64,000 nucleotides of DNA from Linum tenue (GCA_946122785.1 CAMGYJ010000004.1:12236150-12300149), one strand, 5' to 3'; counted from the first letter of the stretch, positions 46,617-57,038 are shown. Numbers and translations: made by a program. Notes: generated by a model from the letters alone, not told the origin.

Positions 46617-47837
46617 ATGAACACGTACTTGAACATGCTCGACGCCGACCAGAGGAAGACTCTGCGGGACATCCAACGCCGCAAAGTCGTTCAGCACCAT
46701 TACCTCGACTGGAGGGTCTTCGAGGAGCTGGGTGCTCGCGAGGCAATGGAGGCTGCCATCCGCGCTTTCTCTTGGCGCCGCCTCCTCTGCCTTGCTGAGC
46801 CGATTTATCAGGAGCTCCTCTGGGAGTTCTACTCCACCTTCGAGCATTTCCGGGCTCATGCTGGTGCACACGGCAACGCCATCCAGTTCCGACTCGATGG
46901 GGAGTTTCACTCCCTTAGCTATGATGACTTCGGTCGGGCATTGGGGCTCCTTCCACCTTTCGCCTGTCACCTGGAAATCGAAGAGCCTGACAGTCCCATC
47001 TGTCGAGACCAGCAGTTCTTCGAGAGGATCTGCCTCCCGGAGTTCGCAGGAGCTGTTTTCACACCGGGCTACACCACGGCTACTCAGCTGCGCCTAGAGT
47101 GGTGCATCATCAACCAGCTGTTGGGGAAATTCTACACCCCCAGCGAGGGCTCCACCAGTCACCTTCAGCTCCGCACCCTGCATTGCCTGCACTCCATCAG
47201 CCAGGAAGTGGACAACCTCCATCTGTCCTCTCTCATCGCCAGGACCGTCGCCAAGGCTTCTCGGTGTGGTCGAGCACTGGCGTGTGGGCCGGTGGTCACT
47301 GCCCTGGCACGGTACTACAACATCGACCTCTCCGGGTTCACTGTCCTCCAGGCAGTGACGCCCTTCTCCAGGGACACCCTCCGGGGCCAGCTGATACTGC
47401 AGCGCGAAGGGGACGTGATCTGGATCTGGGGCCTTCCTCGCCCTGTTCCTCGTGCACCACAGGGTGAAGAGCTCCCCGAGGCGAGTGATGCTGCAGCCCG
47501 TCGGACCACTCGTCGGACGAGGACGAGGACCACTCCCTCTGCACCTGGCGCCTCCACTTCTGCTGCCGGCCCGTCTGCTGCCGCACCCACCACCTACATT
47601 GCCGAGCAGCTGGCAGCCCTTTTCCGCCAGAACGAGCAGATCCTTGCTGGCCAGGAGCACCTCAACGCCCGCCTCGACCGTGAGCGCGAAGGTTGCCGCC
47701 GCATCATTTCAGCTCAGCATTACATGATGAGCTACTGGAACATGGATCCTGCTGCCGTGAGCTACCCTTGGGAGGCGTCACCGGGACATGAAGACTACTA
47801 CCCGCCTCCGACTGGCGATGGAGGCGACGAGCTGTGA
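46617..47837 (+). CDS. Extra ORF of the Athila-like element, intact, 406 residues
   Basis: Start chosen at ATG 46617 (MNTYLNMLDADQRKTL), right after a pyrimidine tract and gctgcag, which looks like a splice acceptor. A spliced subgenomic RNA is therefore plausible. The frame is uninterrupted, unlike gag-protease. The N-terminal two thirds are globular, with LLWEFYSTFEHFRAH, IQFRLDGEFHSLSYDDFGRALGLLPP, LEWCIINQLLGKFYTP and TALARYYNIDLSGF. This resembles the extra ORF of Athila elements and plant transposon-associated proteins of that type. A linker rich in Ala, Arg and Thr (RRTTRRTRTRTTPSAPG) follows, then a helical stretch that may form a coiled coil (AALFRQNEQILAGQEHLNARLDRE), and an acidic, Tyr/Pro-rich end. 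No signal peptide or membrane segment was seen, which argues against an envelope. Function unknown. Confidence 0.75.
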   Translation: MNTYLNMLDADQRKTLRDIQRRKVVQHHYLDWRVFEELGAREAMEAAIRAFSWRRLLCLAEPIYQELLWEFYSTFEHFRAHAGAHGNAIQFRLDGEFHSLSYDDFGRALGLLPPFACHLEIEEPDSPICRDQQFFERICLPEFAGAVFTPGYTTATQLRLEWCIINQLLGKFYTPSEGSTSHLQLRTLHCLHSISQEVDNLHLSSLIARTVAKASRCGRALACGPVVTALARYYNIDLSGFTVLQAVTPFSRDTLRGQLILQREGDVIWIWGLPRPVPRAPQGEELPEASDAAARRTTRRTRTRTTPSAPGASTSAAGPSAAAPTTYIAEQLAALFRQNEQILAGQEHLNARLDREREGCRRIISAQHYMMSYWNMDPAAVSYPWEASPGHEDYYPPPTGDGGDEL

Positions 47838-48183
47838 TCTGGTTTTGTTAGCCCATCGAGTTGGGGCTTCGCTTTTGTCTTTCTTTCCAGACTTAGACTC
47901 CGGATTGTGTTTGGTTTTTATTTCTTGTTCCCATTGTGTGGATTGTTGACTTGGAACTATGTTTTCTTTCACCCAATGTGTGTGTTTTGTTGGTTCTAGC
48001 TCTGTGCTCGTCGGACTGGTCCTTGTCCAGTCCTCTGCTATTGACTGGTCCGCCATCCAGTCAACGTTCCTGACCACTGTTTCACGGTAACATCGTTCCC
48101 CTTCCCTCGGCTCCATTCAGGACACTGTCGCATTTAAGTGTGTGGGGGGGTTCTTTGTATTTATTGGAACGTATATATGGGTG

Positions 48184-48231
48184 CTTGGAGCCTAGTTCGC
48201 TGTCTGAATCTTACGATTTGAGGGCTCCAAG
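48184..48231 (+). other. Two-stem hairpin motif, copy 3
   Basis: Outer stem cttggagcc/ggctccaag, perfect 9 bp. Linker tagttcgctgtc. Inner stem tgaat/atttg with wobble pairs around cttacg. It lies 347 bp after the extra ORF stop. Confidence 0.8.
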
Positions 48232-49660
48232 TACTGTTGTTTGATCATATTGGCACTGTGTTTTGATTGATGAATTGAATAGTTTTCGGATTAATGCATG
48301 ACAGCTTGATTGTGACTAGGACAACCTATGATGAAGACTGAGACATGCAGTAGAATTGTGTAGGGGTTCAGTTTTTCAACTGTTTGCTTACCAACTGTGA
48401 CTTGATTTGATCACTTTCTCTTGACAGTCGTTTATGCATCTAGTTCAGGGTATCAGAATGTGAGATAGAGCATATAGGTAGCCATGTGAGATTTGAGCCT
48501 GCTCGTTTCTTTCTTGTGCGATAGATCCCTCTTCCATGATGTGTAGCATTCACGTTGTCACTAGCTAAGATGATGGGGGCATAGGATTAGCCCACGACCA
48601 AAATTGACTGTCCTGATGTGTCATATCCCCTAGTCAGCCCCTTTGAGCCGTGTGTTATCCTTTCTTTTGGTCTATAATGAAAAAATCACCCTTGTTGCAT
48701 CTTTTAGAAGGTTCCACAGAGTGGTTTTTACATATCCCCTACTGTTTCTGCTAAATTGAATGTGAGTGTTGGAGGTAGTACTTAAAAGTTGGGCAGATAT
48801 TTGAAATATGTGCAGAAGTGGTGGCTCTCTTAAGAAATGAAAAGAAAAATGAAAGAAAAAAACAAAGAAAAATTGAAAGCAAAAGAGAGCCACTACCAAA
48901 AATCTGAATAATGCCCATTAAGTAGTGTTTCTTAGCAGTCTGGCTTGGAAATGCTGATGTTTATACCTCCTTCGCTCTTGTGCTCTTGAGATATTGAGTA
49001 TTGCAGAATAGCAGAAAGGGAATACTGGTTTGTTTGATTGTGATTGTGTGGGTTTGGAAATGTGGAACCTTGTGCTATGAATACTTCCACCACCTAAAAG
49101 GCCTTTTCCCCATGTCCACGACCCTAGCCAGTCATTTGAACTTGTGTCTAAGACCTCCTGATTAGTTAGTGATGACATCCTATATGTGAACTCTAGCATT
49201 TAGAGGCTGCCATCATGGTGAAGAGATGTTAGGAATTGAGAGAAATAGCATGCGCATTTTTCGCATTAAATTGTCCTGACCCCACTGGTCGAGAGTGAGT
49301 GATTCATTTTCATATTCTTTATACTCTTGTACCCCGGTGAGGATCTAGATTGCTCGGTCTCTGTTCTGATGTCTTGAGTTGGATGCATGAGTTGACTGTT
49401 TTGAGTGAGTGGTTGAGTCAAGTCTGGGTTGGTTGGTGAACAGAAGGGAGACTCTCCCGTTTCTCGATTTTGCTGCACTCGAATGTCCTTTGTGGTGGTT
49501 GTCCAGGTTGCTATTGTAGTTGTTCATGTGTTGATGTTTGAAAACCAGTATGATTCACGTGTTCTGTGCCTTTATGACTTGTCCCCAATGTTGGTTGATT
49601 GAAATATGTGAGCTTACCTTGTGTATTACTTGGTTCGCTTGGGGACAAGCAAACAGTTAA
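48232..49660 (+). other. Long non-coding 3' region of the Athila-like element
   Basis: About 1.4 kb between the third hairpin and the polypurine tract without an open frame. A long 3' untranslated region is usual in Athila elements. A short A-rich block (48835-48895) and gagtgagtggttgagt-type runs near 49400 are the only local features noticed. Confidence 0.5.
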
Positions 49661-49673
49661 GTGTGGGGGAATT
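49661..49673 (+). other. Polypurine tract
   Basis: gtgtgggggaatt directly before the 3' LTR start. This is the expected plus-strand primer site. Confidence 0.75.
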
Positions 49674-51058
49674 TGATAGCATCGTATTTGCACGTGTTTT
49701 CACTCTGGTTTCCTGTCCATTTTGGCTCGAATTGTTCCTTGGCATATTTTACACTAGGTTGTGTTGTTTTGTCGTATTTCAGGTCCTAGCAAGTAAAGAG
49801 GAGCATAGGCGCAAGTTTCGGGTCATTTGGAGGTCAGATGGCGATTCACAGAAGGAATTACAGGCAGCCCCTGCCAAATTACGACCGTAATTGGTCAGGG
49901 CATGCCCGTAAATCTATTGTCGAGCCTCTTTGCCAAATAATTCTTCTCGGCACAAAAATTACGGGCAAGCTCCAGAGAATTACGACCGTAATTCCTATAA
50001 TACTGGCGGTAATTGGGGAATTACGGGCGTAGATCATCCTCCTTCAGTTTAATTGAAACGTGCGTTTTGGGGAAAATTACGGGCAGGCCGTAATTACGGC
50101 CGTAATTCAGCCCTTAATTCGCCCAGAGTCGGGTTTTTGGAGGCAGATTCGAGCCAAGGAGGAGGTATTCGAGTTTCTAGAGCAAAAAACAGAGTTTTAG
50201 AGAGAGAAAGAGCGAAGAACAAACCCTAGGAGCTATTTTGGAGTGGATTTCTCACCATTGAAGCCCAGATTGCGTCCCCAGGAGTGAAGATTGACATCCC
50301 AGAGCAGATTTTCCTCATCTTTATGAGTATGACTACTCTGATTTCTGTTTTCCTTTCTCTCTCTATGGAGTAGAACCTTTCTCTCACTTGGGTATGAAGA
50401 ACCCTAGTTCCTTGTGTTAGGGATTTGATTGTAATGACTTGGGATGATTATACTGTTTGATTTTAATCGAATGATGCATGTTTATTGAATTGATTGAAGT
50501 CTGATCAGCTTTTCTTGATTTCTGCTGCAACCTGAGATAGATAGAATCTGATTAGGTTGTTAGAGCCTCTTCATTCGATAGTAGGAGATTGGCTATACGA
50601 GAGTTCCCCAGTTTACTGCTTTGTACTGGAATTCAATTCCAGTAGTGGAGTTCTGTGCTTATTGCTTCAGCTTTCTATCCCGGTGAAGACTAGTCGTCTG
50701 CCGGGTAGTTAGACTGAGAGGGCTTGGTCAGCTTAAGAGATTCCAAGCTACTGTCGGATCTTCCGCAGTCTAATCAACAGTGAATCAACCCAGGGGAATT
50801 GCAATTGAACCTAACTAAGGGGCTAGGGGGACTCATTCTCGAGTGACTCTTTCCTGCTTTTGAAAACCGAACCATTTCCTGCTTTCTTACTGCTTTTGTT
50901 TTAAACAACAATCACTCGAATTAGTTTGCTAGATAATAAATCATTACGGAGTAAGCAGTAGATCTAGACCCCGGGTTGATAATAGAACTTGCCTGTTACT
51001 GCATTCCCGGACTGCGATTACACTTGGTCGCAGTTTGGTGTTGTGTTTTGGCGTGTCA
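49674..51058 (+). repeat. 3' LTR of the Athila-like element
   Basis: Same ends as the 5' LTR (tgatagcatcg...gcgtgtca) and nearly identical in sequence. A 4-bp deletion (aattgttcc in place of aattgattgttcc) and a shorter gagaga run are among the differences. It keeps the attacgggca modules. Confidence 0.93.
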
Positions 51059-51262
51059 GAAGGACTTTTTACGTAATGAGTATTAACTTTGCGTTACATA
51101 AAGTACTAAATCATTGCGGAAGCCTTACGTAACGCTTTCGATTTAACTGTTACGAAAGAAATAACTATCATACAGTAATAGAAAGGTCTCATTACGTAAT
51201 GAGTATTAACGTCGTGTTACGTAAAGAGCTAAGTTATTACGGAAGCCTTACGTAACGCTTCT
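51059..51262. repeat. Tandem repeat rich in ttacgtaa, right part
   Basis: Units starting acgtaatgagtattaac at 51071 and 51194, with gcggaagccttacgtaacgct and gatttaactgttacg in each. It continues the array at 40687-40908 that the LTR element split. Confidence 0.8.
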
Positions 51263-52079
51263 AAATCAATAAGAATTAAAATATGGAAAGTCAACTAAAT
51301 GTGAAAAAAGGAATGAAAAAAATAAAAAAGGTAACTTGGGATTGTGGTGACCGGCAACCCAAGTTGCCATTTATTTTTTACTTATTTTTTAATTTTTATT
51401 TCTTTAATCAATGGTTTAGAATAAGTTTGGTCAATTTTAACGATTTAGATCTATGCAAGTTACCTAACTTGGAATTATACCCAAGTTACTGTAGGAGATC
51501 CCAAAATAGTATTGAGGTTAACGCGATAAATTTCCTAGTCCAATGGTCCTCTGCCCGGCGATGCCTATCCAAAACGGAACCCTTTTAGGATAACATCTTC
51601 GATAATGGGAATAGTACTTAAGGGTGTGTTATTTATTGCAGGTAGGACTGGTAATCGGTTTATAGGTTACCGATTAACTTGTTAGCCGACGGTATTGGTA
51701 GGAGGTAGCGAAACACCAAGAGGAGTCGGTATACCCACTCATATCCGGTTAGTAACCGACGGTTAGTTACCAAAACCTCCCTATGCAAAATGATGGAGGA
51801 TCTCTCCCTCTCGCCGGTCCTACTTCTCCTCCCTCGCTCATCTCCAAGCGGCCAGCCCCCCTTCACCCACCCGATGCCATCAAGCTCACCGTCCTCCATC
51901 TCTTCTGCAGTTCGTATTGTTGGCTGCTGAGCGTCGAATCCTCATAGAACATAGCAGATCACTAAAGGATCACTAAAGGAGCAGACCGAAACAACAACAG
52001 CTTCTAGCAATTGCAAAACAGAAAAATGTAAGATTGCAACTTTAATTTATTGGTTATCGAAAACTCACATTTGAACTTT
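51263..52079. other. Spacer with a possible decayed hAT end
   Basis: No gene. At 51640-51740, taggactggtaatcgg followed by repeated ccgattaac/taaccgacgg motifs resembles hAT subterminal sequence, but no matching end or duplication was found. 51900-52079 may already belong to the LTR fragment to the right. Confidence 0.35.
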
Positions 52080-53239
52080 TAACATAAACTTTGATATTTT
52101 GAGTGAAGTTATAAGAACATATGTTTTGAGTTTGTAATTTACCAACTTCAATTCCAATGATAGTTATACTGCGGGAGGTTCTTAAGCAGTCTGCAGTCTC
52201 GACTAAAGGTCTCCAGACCCTCTCAATCTGAGTCCCCAGCGGACGACTAACCTCCACCGGAGTAAACAGATTGAGGCCCTAACGAACCAAACCTCCACTA
52301 CCGAAGCAAATTCGGTACAGAATAGTGAATTGACTCCTCGGCTAAAGTTGTCAATTCACTACCTTCAATCAAGGGTGCTCTATCAACCTAGGCAGATATT
52401 CTCATTCTAGGTCAAAGCAGAAATAACAGGAATTTGATCAGGATTCATGCCATTCAACAAATCAAACCTCAATTGAACATAATCATATCACTGAATTTGT
52501 ACTTGGGTTCATACAATCAGACCTAACATACAAATCTAGGGTTTTTCATACCCAGGTGAATAAGAAAGTTACTCTATAGAGAGAGATGGGAAATCTAGCT
52601 CAGATGCGGAACCATACTGTGAAGGATGAGAATCAGCTTCTAGCACTCAATCAGCTCTTCTCCAAGCTCAAGCCGGGCTCCAATGGTGATGGAGATCGAT
52701 CAAGGACACTTGCAGAATCAGGTTCGTCACTTTCTCTCTCTAGATATCGCTTTTTCTCTCTAAAACTCGGAACCCTTCACTTTTGCCCTTCTTTTCCCTT
52801 AAGAAGCCGTATGTCGCGATCCTCGGTCTGAATACCCGGTCTGGTATTTTGGGTGGAGACCGGGTATCTTCAAAATGCACCGTCGGGGAACAGGGGTTAA
52901 TCCCCGGTTTGGGCCAAGAACACCCGACCGGAGATTTATGCTTGATGCCCGGGCCCCCTTCTGTTTCTCAGACGCCCGAAACCAGTTTTCCCCGGTCTGC
53001 TCCAAATAATACCCGGCCGGGTATTTCTGCTCATGGCCGGGTATTTTGCTCCTCCAGCACACTTCATCCCAAACGTGCTACTTTCGACCCGAAACTCGTT
53101 TGTTCGCCTCGATGCCAACGCTAAGCCCTGAAATATGACATAAACGCACAATCTAGCGTGAAATCAGCTTAAAACACGAGAATCAACATCTCAAACGGCT
53201 CAAGAATAGGGGTAAAAACATGTGCAATCAATGGTCTAT
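52080..53239 (-). repeat. Partial LTR of a related Athila-like family, minus strand
   Basis: Read on the minus strand from 53239 it begins tgatag...gcacatgttttta and follows the LTR at 40909 block by block: a tttcag-gg segment, gagtttcgggtc, a palindrome region, gggtatgaa-aaccc, tagagc-ccct, ccagtagtgga-like text (here ggtagtggagg), ggtggaggttagtcgtccgctggg, and the cttaag...cgcagt segment. Sequence identity is only moderate, so it is a different family of the same lineage. The far end of the LTR and any internal region were not found, so it is a fragment or decayed solo LTR. It abuts a LINE. Confidence 0.78.
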
Positions 53240-54648
53240 CACTTAGAGTGTTGGATTATTTGCCCGAAGGGACGATGTGGAATGTGAGAAGTGGTATGCA
53301 AACTCGGTTCTGGCGGGATAGATGGCTCCAAGATGGGCCGCCATTGGAGGAGTTTGCGATTTATCTCCCAGCTGCAGTGAGGGAGTTGCGGGTAGCAGAA
53401 CTTGTTCTGAATGGGGATTGGAATTTGGCTTTCATTCAAGCCTTCCTCCCTGAGGCTTTGATTCTTCAGCTGAGATTACACCCGGTGCTGCACGGAGTAG
53501 AACCGGATGTCCCTGTTTGGAGGTTCTCGGATTCGGGGAAGTTCACTGTTCGGTCTGCATACGAGCTACTCAGAGACGGTGAGGAGGAGCAGGAGCACCA
53601 GCCTGCGTGGAGGGCCATTTGGAAGCTTCAGGCACCCCAGCGCACGCATACATTCTTATGGTTAGTGCTGCATAAAAAGCTTCTCACTAATGGGGAGCGC
53701 TGTAGACGCCATTTGGCCACGTCGGACCTATGTTCGGTTTGTGGCGGCGACCCGGAAATGGTAATCCACGCAATTCGTGACTGTTCCTACGCACGAGCGG
53801 TTTGGTCGGAACTGCTGGAGGACGAGCCTGATCAAGTTTTCTTCCATGGAGGACTTAGCGAAATGGATATTGCACTATATATCGGGTAAGAGTTCGACTA
53901 TTACCCCGATGACCTTCGCAATCATATGTTGGCAGCTATGGAAGAGTCAAAACTTGTGGGTGTTTGAGGAACAGATTGCGTGGTCGGGGCAGCTGGTTCG
54001 GGGGGCCAGGCTGTTTAGTGAGCAGTGCAAAGAGGGTTTCGAGAAGGGGAGCATTGCGGTGGAAGGTGGAAGGCAGGTGGTTCAGCGGATGGTCAGCTGG
54101 CAGCGCCTCCCTGTAGGCTAGGTTTGCCTAAATACTGAAGGGTCGGTCCTTCTGGCGCAAGGGAAATCGACGGCGGGTGGTGTGCTCCGGGACAGTGATG
54201 GGCGCTTTATGGTGGCCTACTCGGTCAATCTAGGAGGTGGATCTATTACGAGTGCTCAATTGGCAGGGATTGCACATGGGCTGCAGATTGCTTGGGGTCG
54301 AGGATGTCGGAAGGTAGCGCTGCAAACGGACTCGTCTACAGCCATTTCACTCATCCAGTCCGCGAATACTACGCATCCTCACCATACTCTCGTCGATTTT
54401 ATCCGCCGACTTTTGGAGCGGGAGTGGGAAGTCTCAGTGAGTCATGTTTTCCGGGAAGCAAACTTTGTGGCAGATCATTTAGCGTCGGTGGGTCACTCTT
54501 TGTCTATGGGAGTTCACGTGCTGGACTATCCAGGTCCTGCGTTGCGATACTGGTTGTATTTTGACACTATTGGGGTCCAAACCCGCGTTCCATTAATATT
54601 TAAGGGTTAGAGCACCCCCTTTGCGCTCTGTTTTCCACCAAAAAAATT
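53240..54648 (+). mobile_element. 5'-truncated LINE related to the 5.6-kb copy
   Basis: Contains only the end of ORF2 and the 3' UTR, ending in a short A-run at 54641-54647. The protein and 3' UTR resemble the LINE at 5641-11595. The left edge coincides with the end of the LTR fragment, so truncation may be due to rearrangement rather than insertion. Before the tail, agagcac...gcgctct (54609-54629) folds like the 11554-11574 stem-loop. Confidence 0.85.
53258..54610 (+). pseudogene. LINE ORF2 C-terminal part: zf-RVT and RNase H
   Basis: RFWRDRW, then the zf-RVT domain (LLTNGERCRRHLATSDLCSVCGGDPEMVIHAIRDC, about 53685-53785). The RNase H spans about 54122-54500, with LNTEGSV, GGGSITSAQLAG, LQTDSSTA and NFVADHLAS. 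Breaks: a frameshift near 53872 and TAG 54119-54121 where Trp is expected. Two catalytic positions differ from the norm: Asp to Glu (codon 54137-54139) and Glu to Gln (54257-54259). Confidence 0.87.
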
Positions 54649-54652
54649 CAAC

Positions 54653-55423
54653 AGTTTGAGTAGGGATGGCAATCAAACCCATGACTGTGGGTACCCGACC
54701 GCTCCCGACCCAGTCAACGCGGGGAATCCCCGCTTTGACCGGATATGGGGCGGGTATGGGTAAAACCCTCAAAAAGTTTGATGGGTATAGGGCGGTATGG
54801 TTTTGGCCTCCCCCGCCCCATACTCATACCCATACCCGCCCCACCAAGAGAATTTCTTCACATATAAAAAAAATATGTGGATTAAATTGTAATCTATCAA
54901 TGGTGATGAGGATAACTCGAGGAAATAAATAGTTTTAATGCAATTGAGTGACCACTTTAATCAAAATCTAATTCATTTCCCTCAATTCTACTTTCACTCT
55001 TTCACTTTTCCCCTTGTCAACAAGATTATGTTAGTTAACTATTACTTAGTAGATGTATCAGAATTAGAAGATAATATTTGAAAAATATTATACTCTATAT
55101 TATGTATTAATGGATGTTTTAGGATCATATACTTTGAATCGTATTAAGAAAATGATTGTTTTTTGTTGACTTCATGATATTATAGGTATGTTTATATTTA
55201 TAATTAAAACTTTTCTTGTAAGTTTTAGATATAGTAATGTTGGATGTACGGGTACGGGTATTACCCATGGGTACCCGAAACCCACGGTTATGGGGATGGG
55301 TTTGCAAAACATTCCCCCTCATGGGTATGTGGCGGGTATGGGTTTGGATATTTGAAGATGGGGATGGGGATGGTTTAAACAAACCCTCCACAAACCCGCC
55401 CCATTGCCATCCCTAAGTTTGAC
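54653..55423. mobile_element. hAT MITE
   Basis: Element 54661-55415 with ends tagggatggcaat / attgccatcccta. Flanking 8-bp duplications are agtttgag (54653-54660) and agtttgac (55416-55423), one mismatch. Subterminal gggtacccgac and acccatgggtacccg motifs are inverted between halves. No transposase. It inserted directly after the LINE tail. Confidence 0.92.
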
Positions 55424-56640
55424 CCATTAAATTTAGAGTGGGCGTTGCATCTATAAATTAGCATTAGTAATTCACAATCCATGGATACTCTCCCGAATCC
55501 GACCTAATTGTGTAAAAAAAAATCTACAATTCAAATAATTTTCTGCCCGTGTGGGTAAAAACCGAATCTGAATATTGTGGGCAATGGGGTGGACATGGTT
55601 TTATCTCTATCCAACCCAAACCCGTCTGATTACACATGTAATATGTATATGTATTTTATCCGTAAATGGTTATTATTTTTCTCATCATATTTTATATTTA
55701 TTTTATATATGGGTCAGATTGATGTACTTTATACTCCAAGTATTTATAGTGAGATATCTTTATCTAGACCATGAATTAAACTGAGTTTGGGTTATGATAC
55801 AATACCCTAACCTCTAATGGATAAACCCCAGACTCTGATTCTCTAAACTCAAACTCAAAGTTTAATTTTAATATAAAATAATAATTGACCTTGAGATTGG
55901 TCGGAGCTCATCGAAGTACATCTAACGGTCAGATCACCTGAGTATACCAGTCATTACCATACTGGTCATTACCAAATATATAATATTTTCATGAAACTGT
56001 GCTCTATTTAACTAATTTTCTTCTAATTAGTGGTTTATTGTTGTACTCTTTCACTTATATAATCTCAGTATGTAGTGTGATCGCTAGCATACTTGTGAAG
56101 TTATGAAGAAAAATTATTACATATGGATGACCATAGACATAGCAATCTTATCTAGTGTTGGTTTTCCAGATGATTAGTATGGGTAAAATTCAATGTGTTG
56201 TTCAAGATCAAATAACAAATATATAATATTTGATTTTCCAGTCATTACCATACCGGTCATTACCAAATATATAATATTTTCATGAAAATGTGCTCTATTT
56301 AACTAATTTTCTTCTAATTAGTGGTTTATTGTTGTACTCTTTCATTTATATAATCTCAGTATACAGTGTAATCGCTAGCATACTTGTGAAGTTATGAAGA
56401 AAAATTATTACATATGGATGACCATAGACATAGCAATCTTATCTAGTGTTTGCATGATTTTGATTTTCCAGATGATTAGTATGGGTAAAAATCAATGTGT
56501 TGTTCAAGATCAAATAACAACACAACTCACTGGAAAAATATCTCATATGGCCCTAGATATTGGAGGTAATGAACCTTATGAGAAATTTGAATACTTTGTT
56601 CTTTTGCATTGGGTCTTCATTTGGTATTGTTATTTCACCC
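55424..56640. mobile_element. hAT-derived sequence with a 291-bp tandem duplication
   Basis: Segments (cccgaatccgacctaatt, gtattttatccgtaaatggt, gaagttatgaagaaaaattatta, ttgttcaagatcaaataacaa) match those at 62870-64000, so both are copies of one hAT-related family. A tandem duplication with period 291 bp begins at 55947 and 56238. No intact termini were found and no coding. Confidence 0.65.
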
Positions 56641-57038
56641 CTCCGTAAAATAAGGGATGCTCTTCAGTGGCTGAGCTGGCAAAGCTCCAATTTTCACTCT
56701 TGTATATTTTTTTGGTCCCCAATTTTCCCCGGCTCCACTATTATCAGTTGGGCAAAATTTGTTTGTTTCTGTGTTAAATACTTAATGCAGTACAAATCTG
56801 TTTAGGATATGGAAATGTGATAATAGGGACCAGGGACAATTTTCACTGTCAGCTTCGCTTTATCTTATAGTGAGATTACTTAACAGTACTAAAATAGTGG
56901 GCTTAACTAACCAGCCCAATAAATGACAAAGTGAGGCTCGGATCTTACGTATTTTGCCAAAACTACCCCTCCGCAAAAAAGGTATGCTTCTTGGTGGCTG
57001 AGCTGGCAAAGCTCCAATTAGCACTCTTGTATATATAT
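56638..57038. repeat. Direct repeats of about 75 bp flanking 250 bp
   Basis: acccctccg-aaa...ggctgagctggcaaagctccaatt..cactcttgtatat occurs at 56638-56712 and 56964-57038. It could be a duplicated segment or the terminal repeats of a very small LTR-type element (TRIM). No primer binding site was recognised after the left copy. Confidence 0.45.

Larger units (their letters stand above)
40909..51058 (+). mobile_element. Athila-like Ty3-gypsy element, non-autonomous, 10.15 kb
   Basis: LTRs at 40909-42304 and 49674-51058, TG...CA ends, flanked by the 5-bp duplication gaagg (40904-40908, 51059-51063). The primer binding site tggcgccgttgccgggga (42311-42328) matches the 3' end of plant tRNA-Asp. 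The gag-protease frame is followed directly by a short integrase-end-like tail. Reverse transcriptase, RNase H and the integrase core are missing. A second long ORF lies downstream, then the polypurine tract gtgtgggggaatt before the 3' LTR. The LTRs differ by a handful of substitutions and small indels, so insertion is not ancient. It would need enzymes from a related element. Confidence 0.92.

Noticed and set aside
47094..47660. 188-residue minus-strand frame opposite the extra Athila ORF
   Set aside because: High GC content gives an antisense shadow. The plus-strand frame has conserved-looking blocks and the right context.
46617..47837. Extra Athila ORF as an envelope protein
   Set aside because: No signal peptide, membrane segment or fusion-type motif is visible.
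56638..57038. SINE with a tRNA-like head (ggctgagctggcaaagctcc)
   Set aside because: No A and B box pair could be aligned and no A-tail or target duplication was found.
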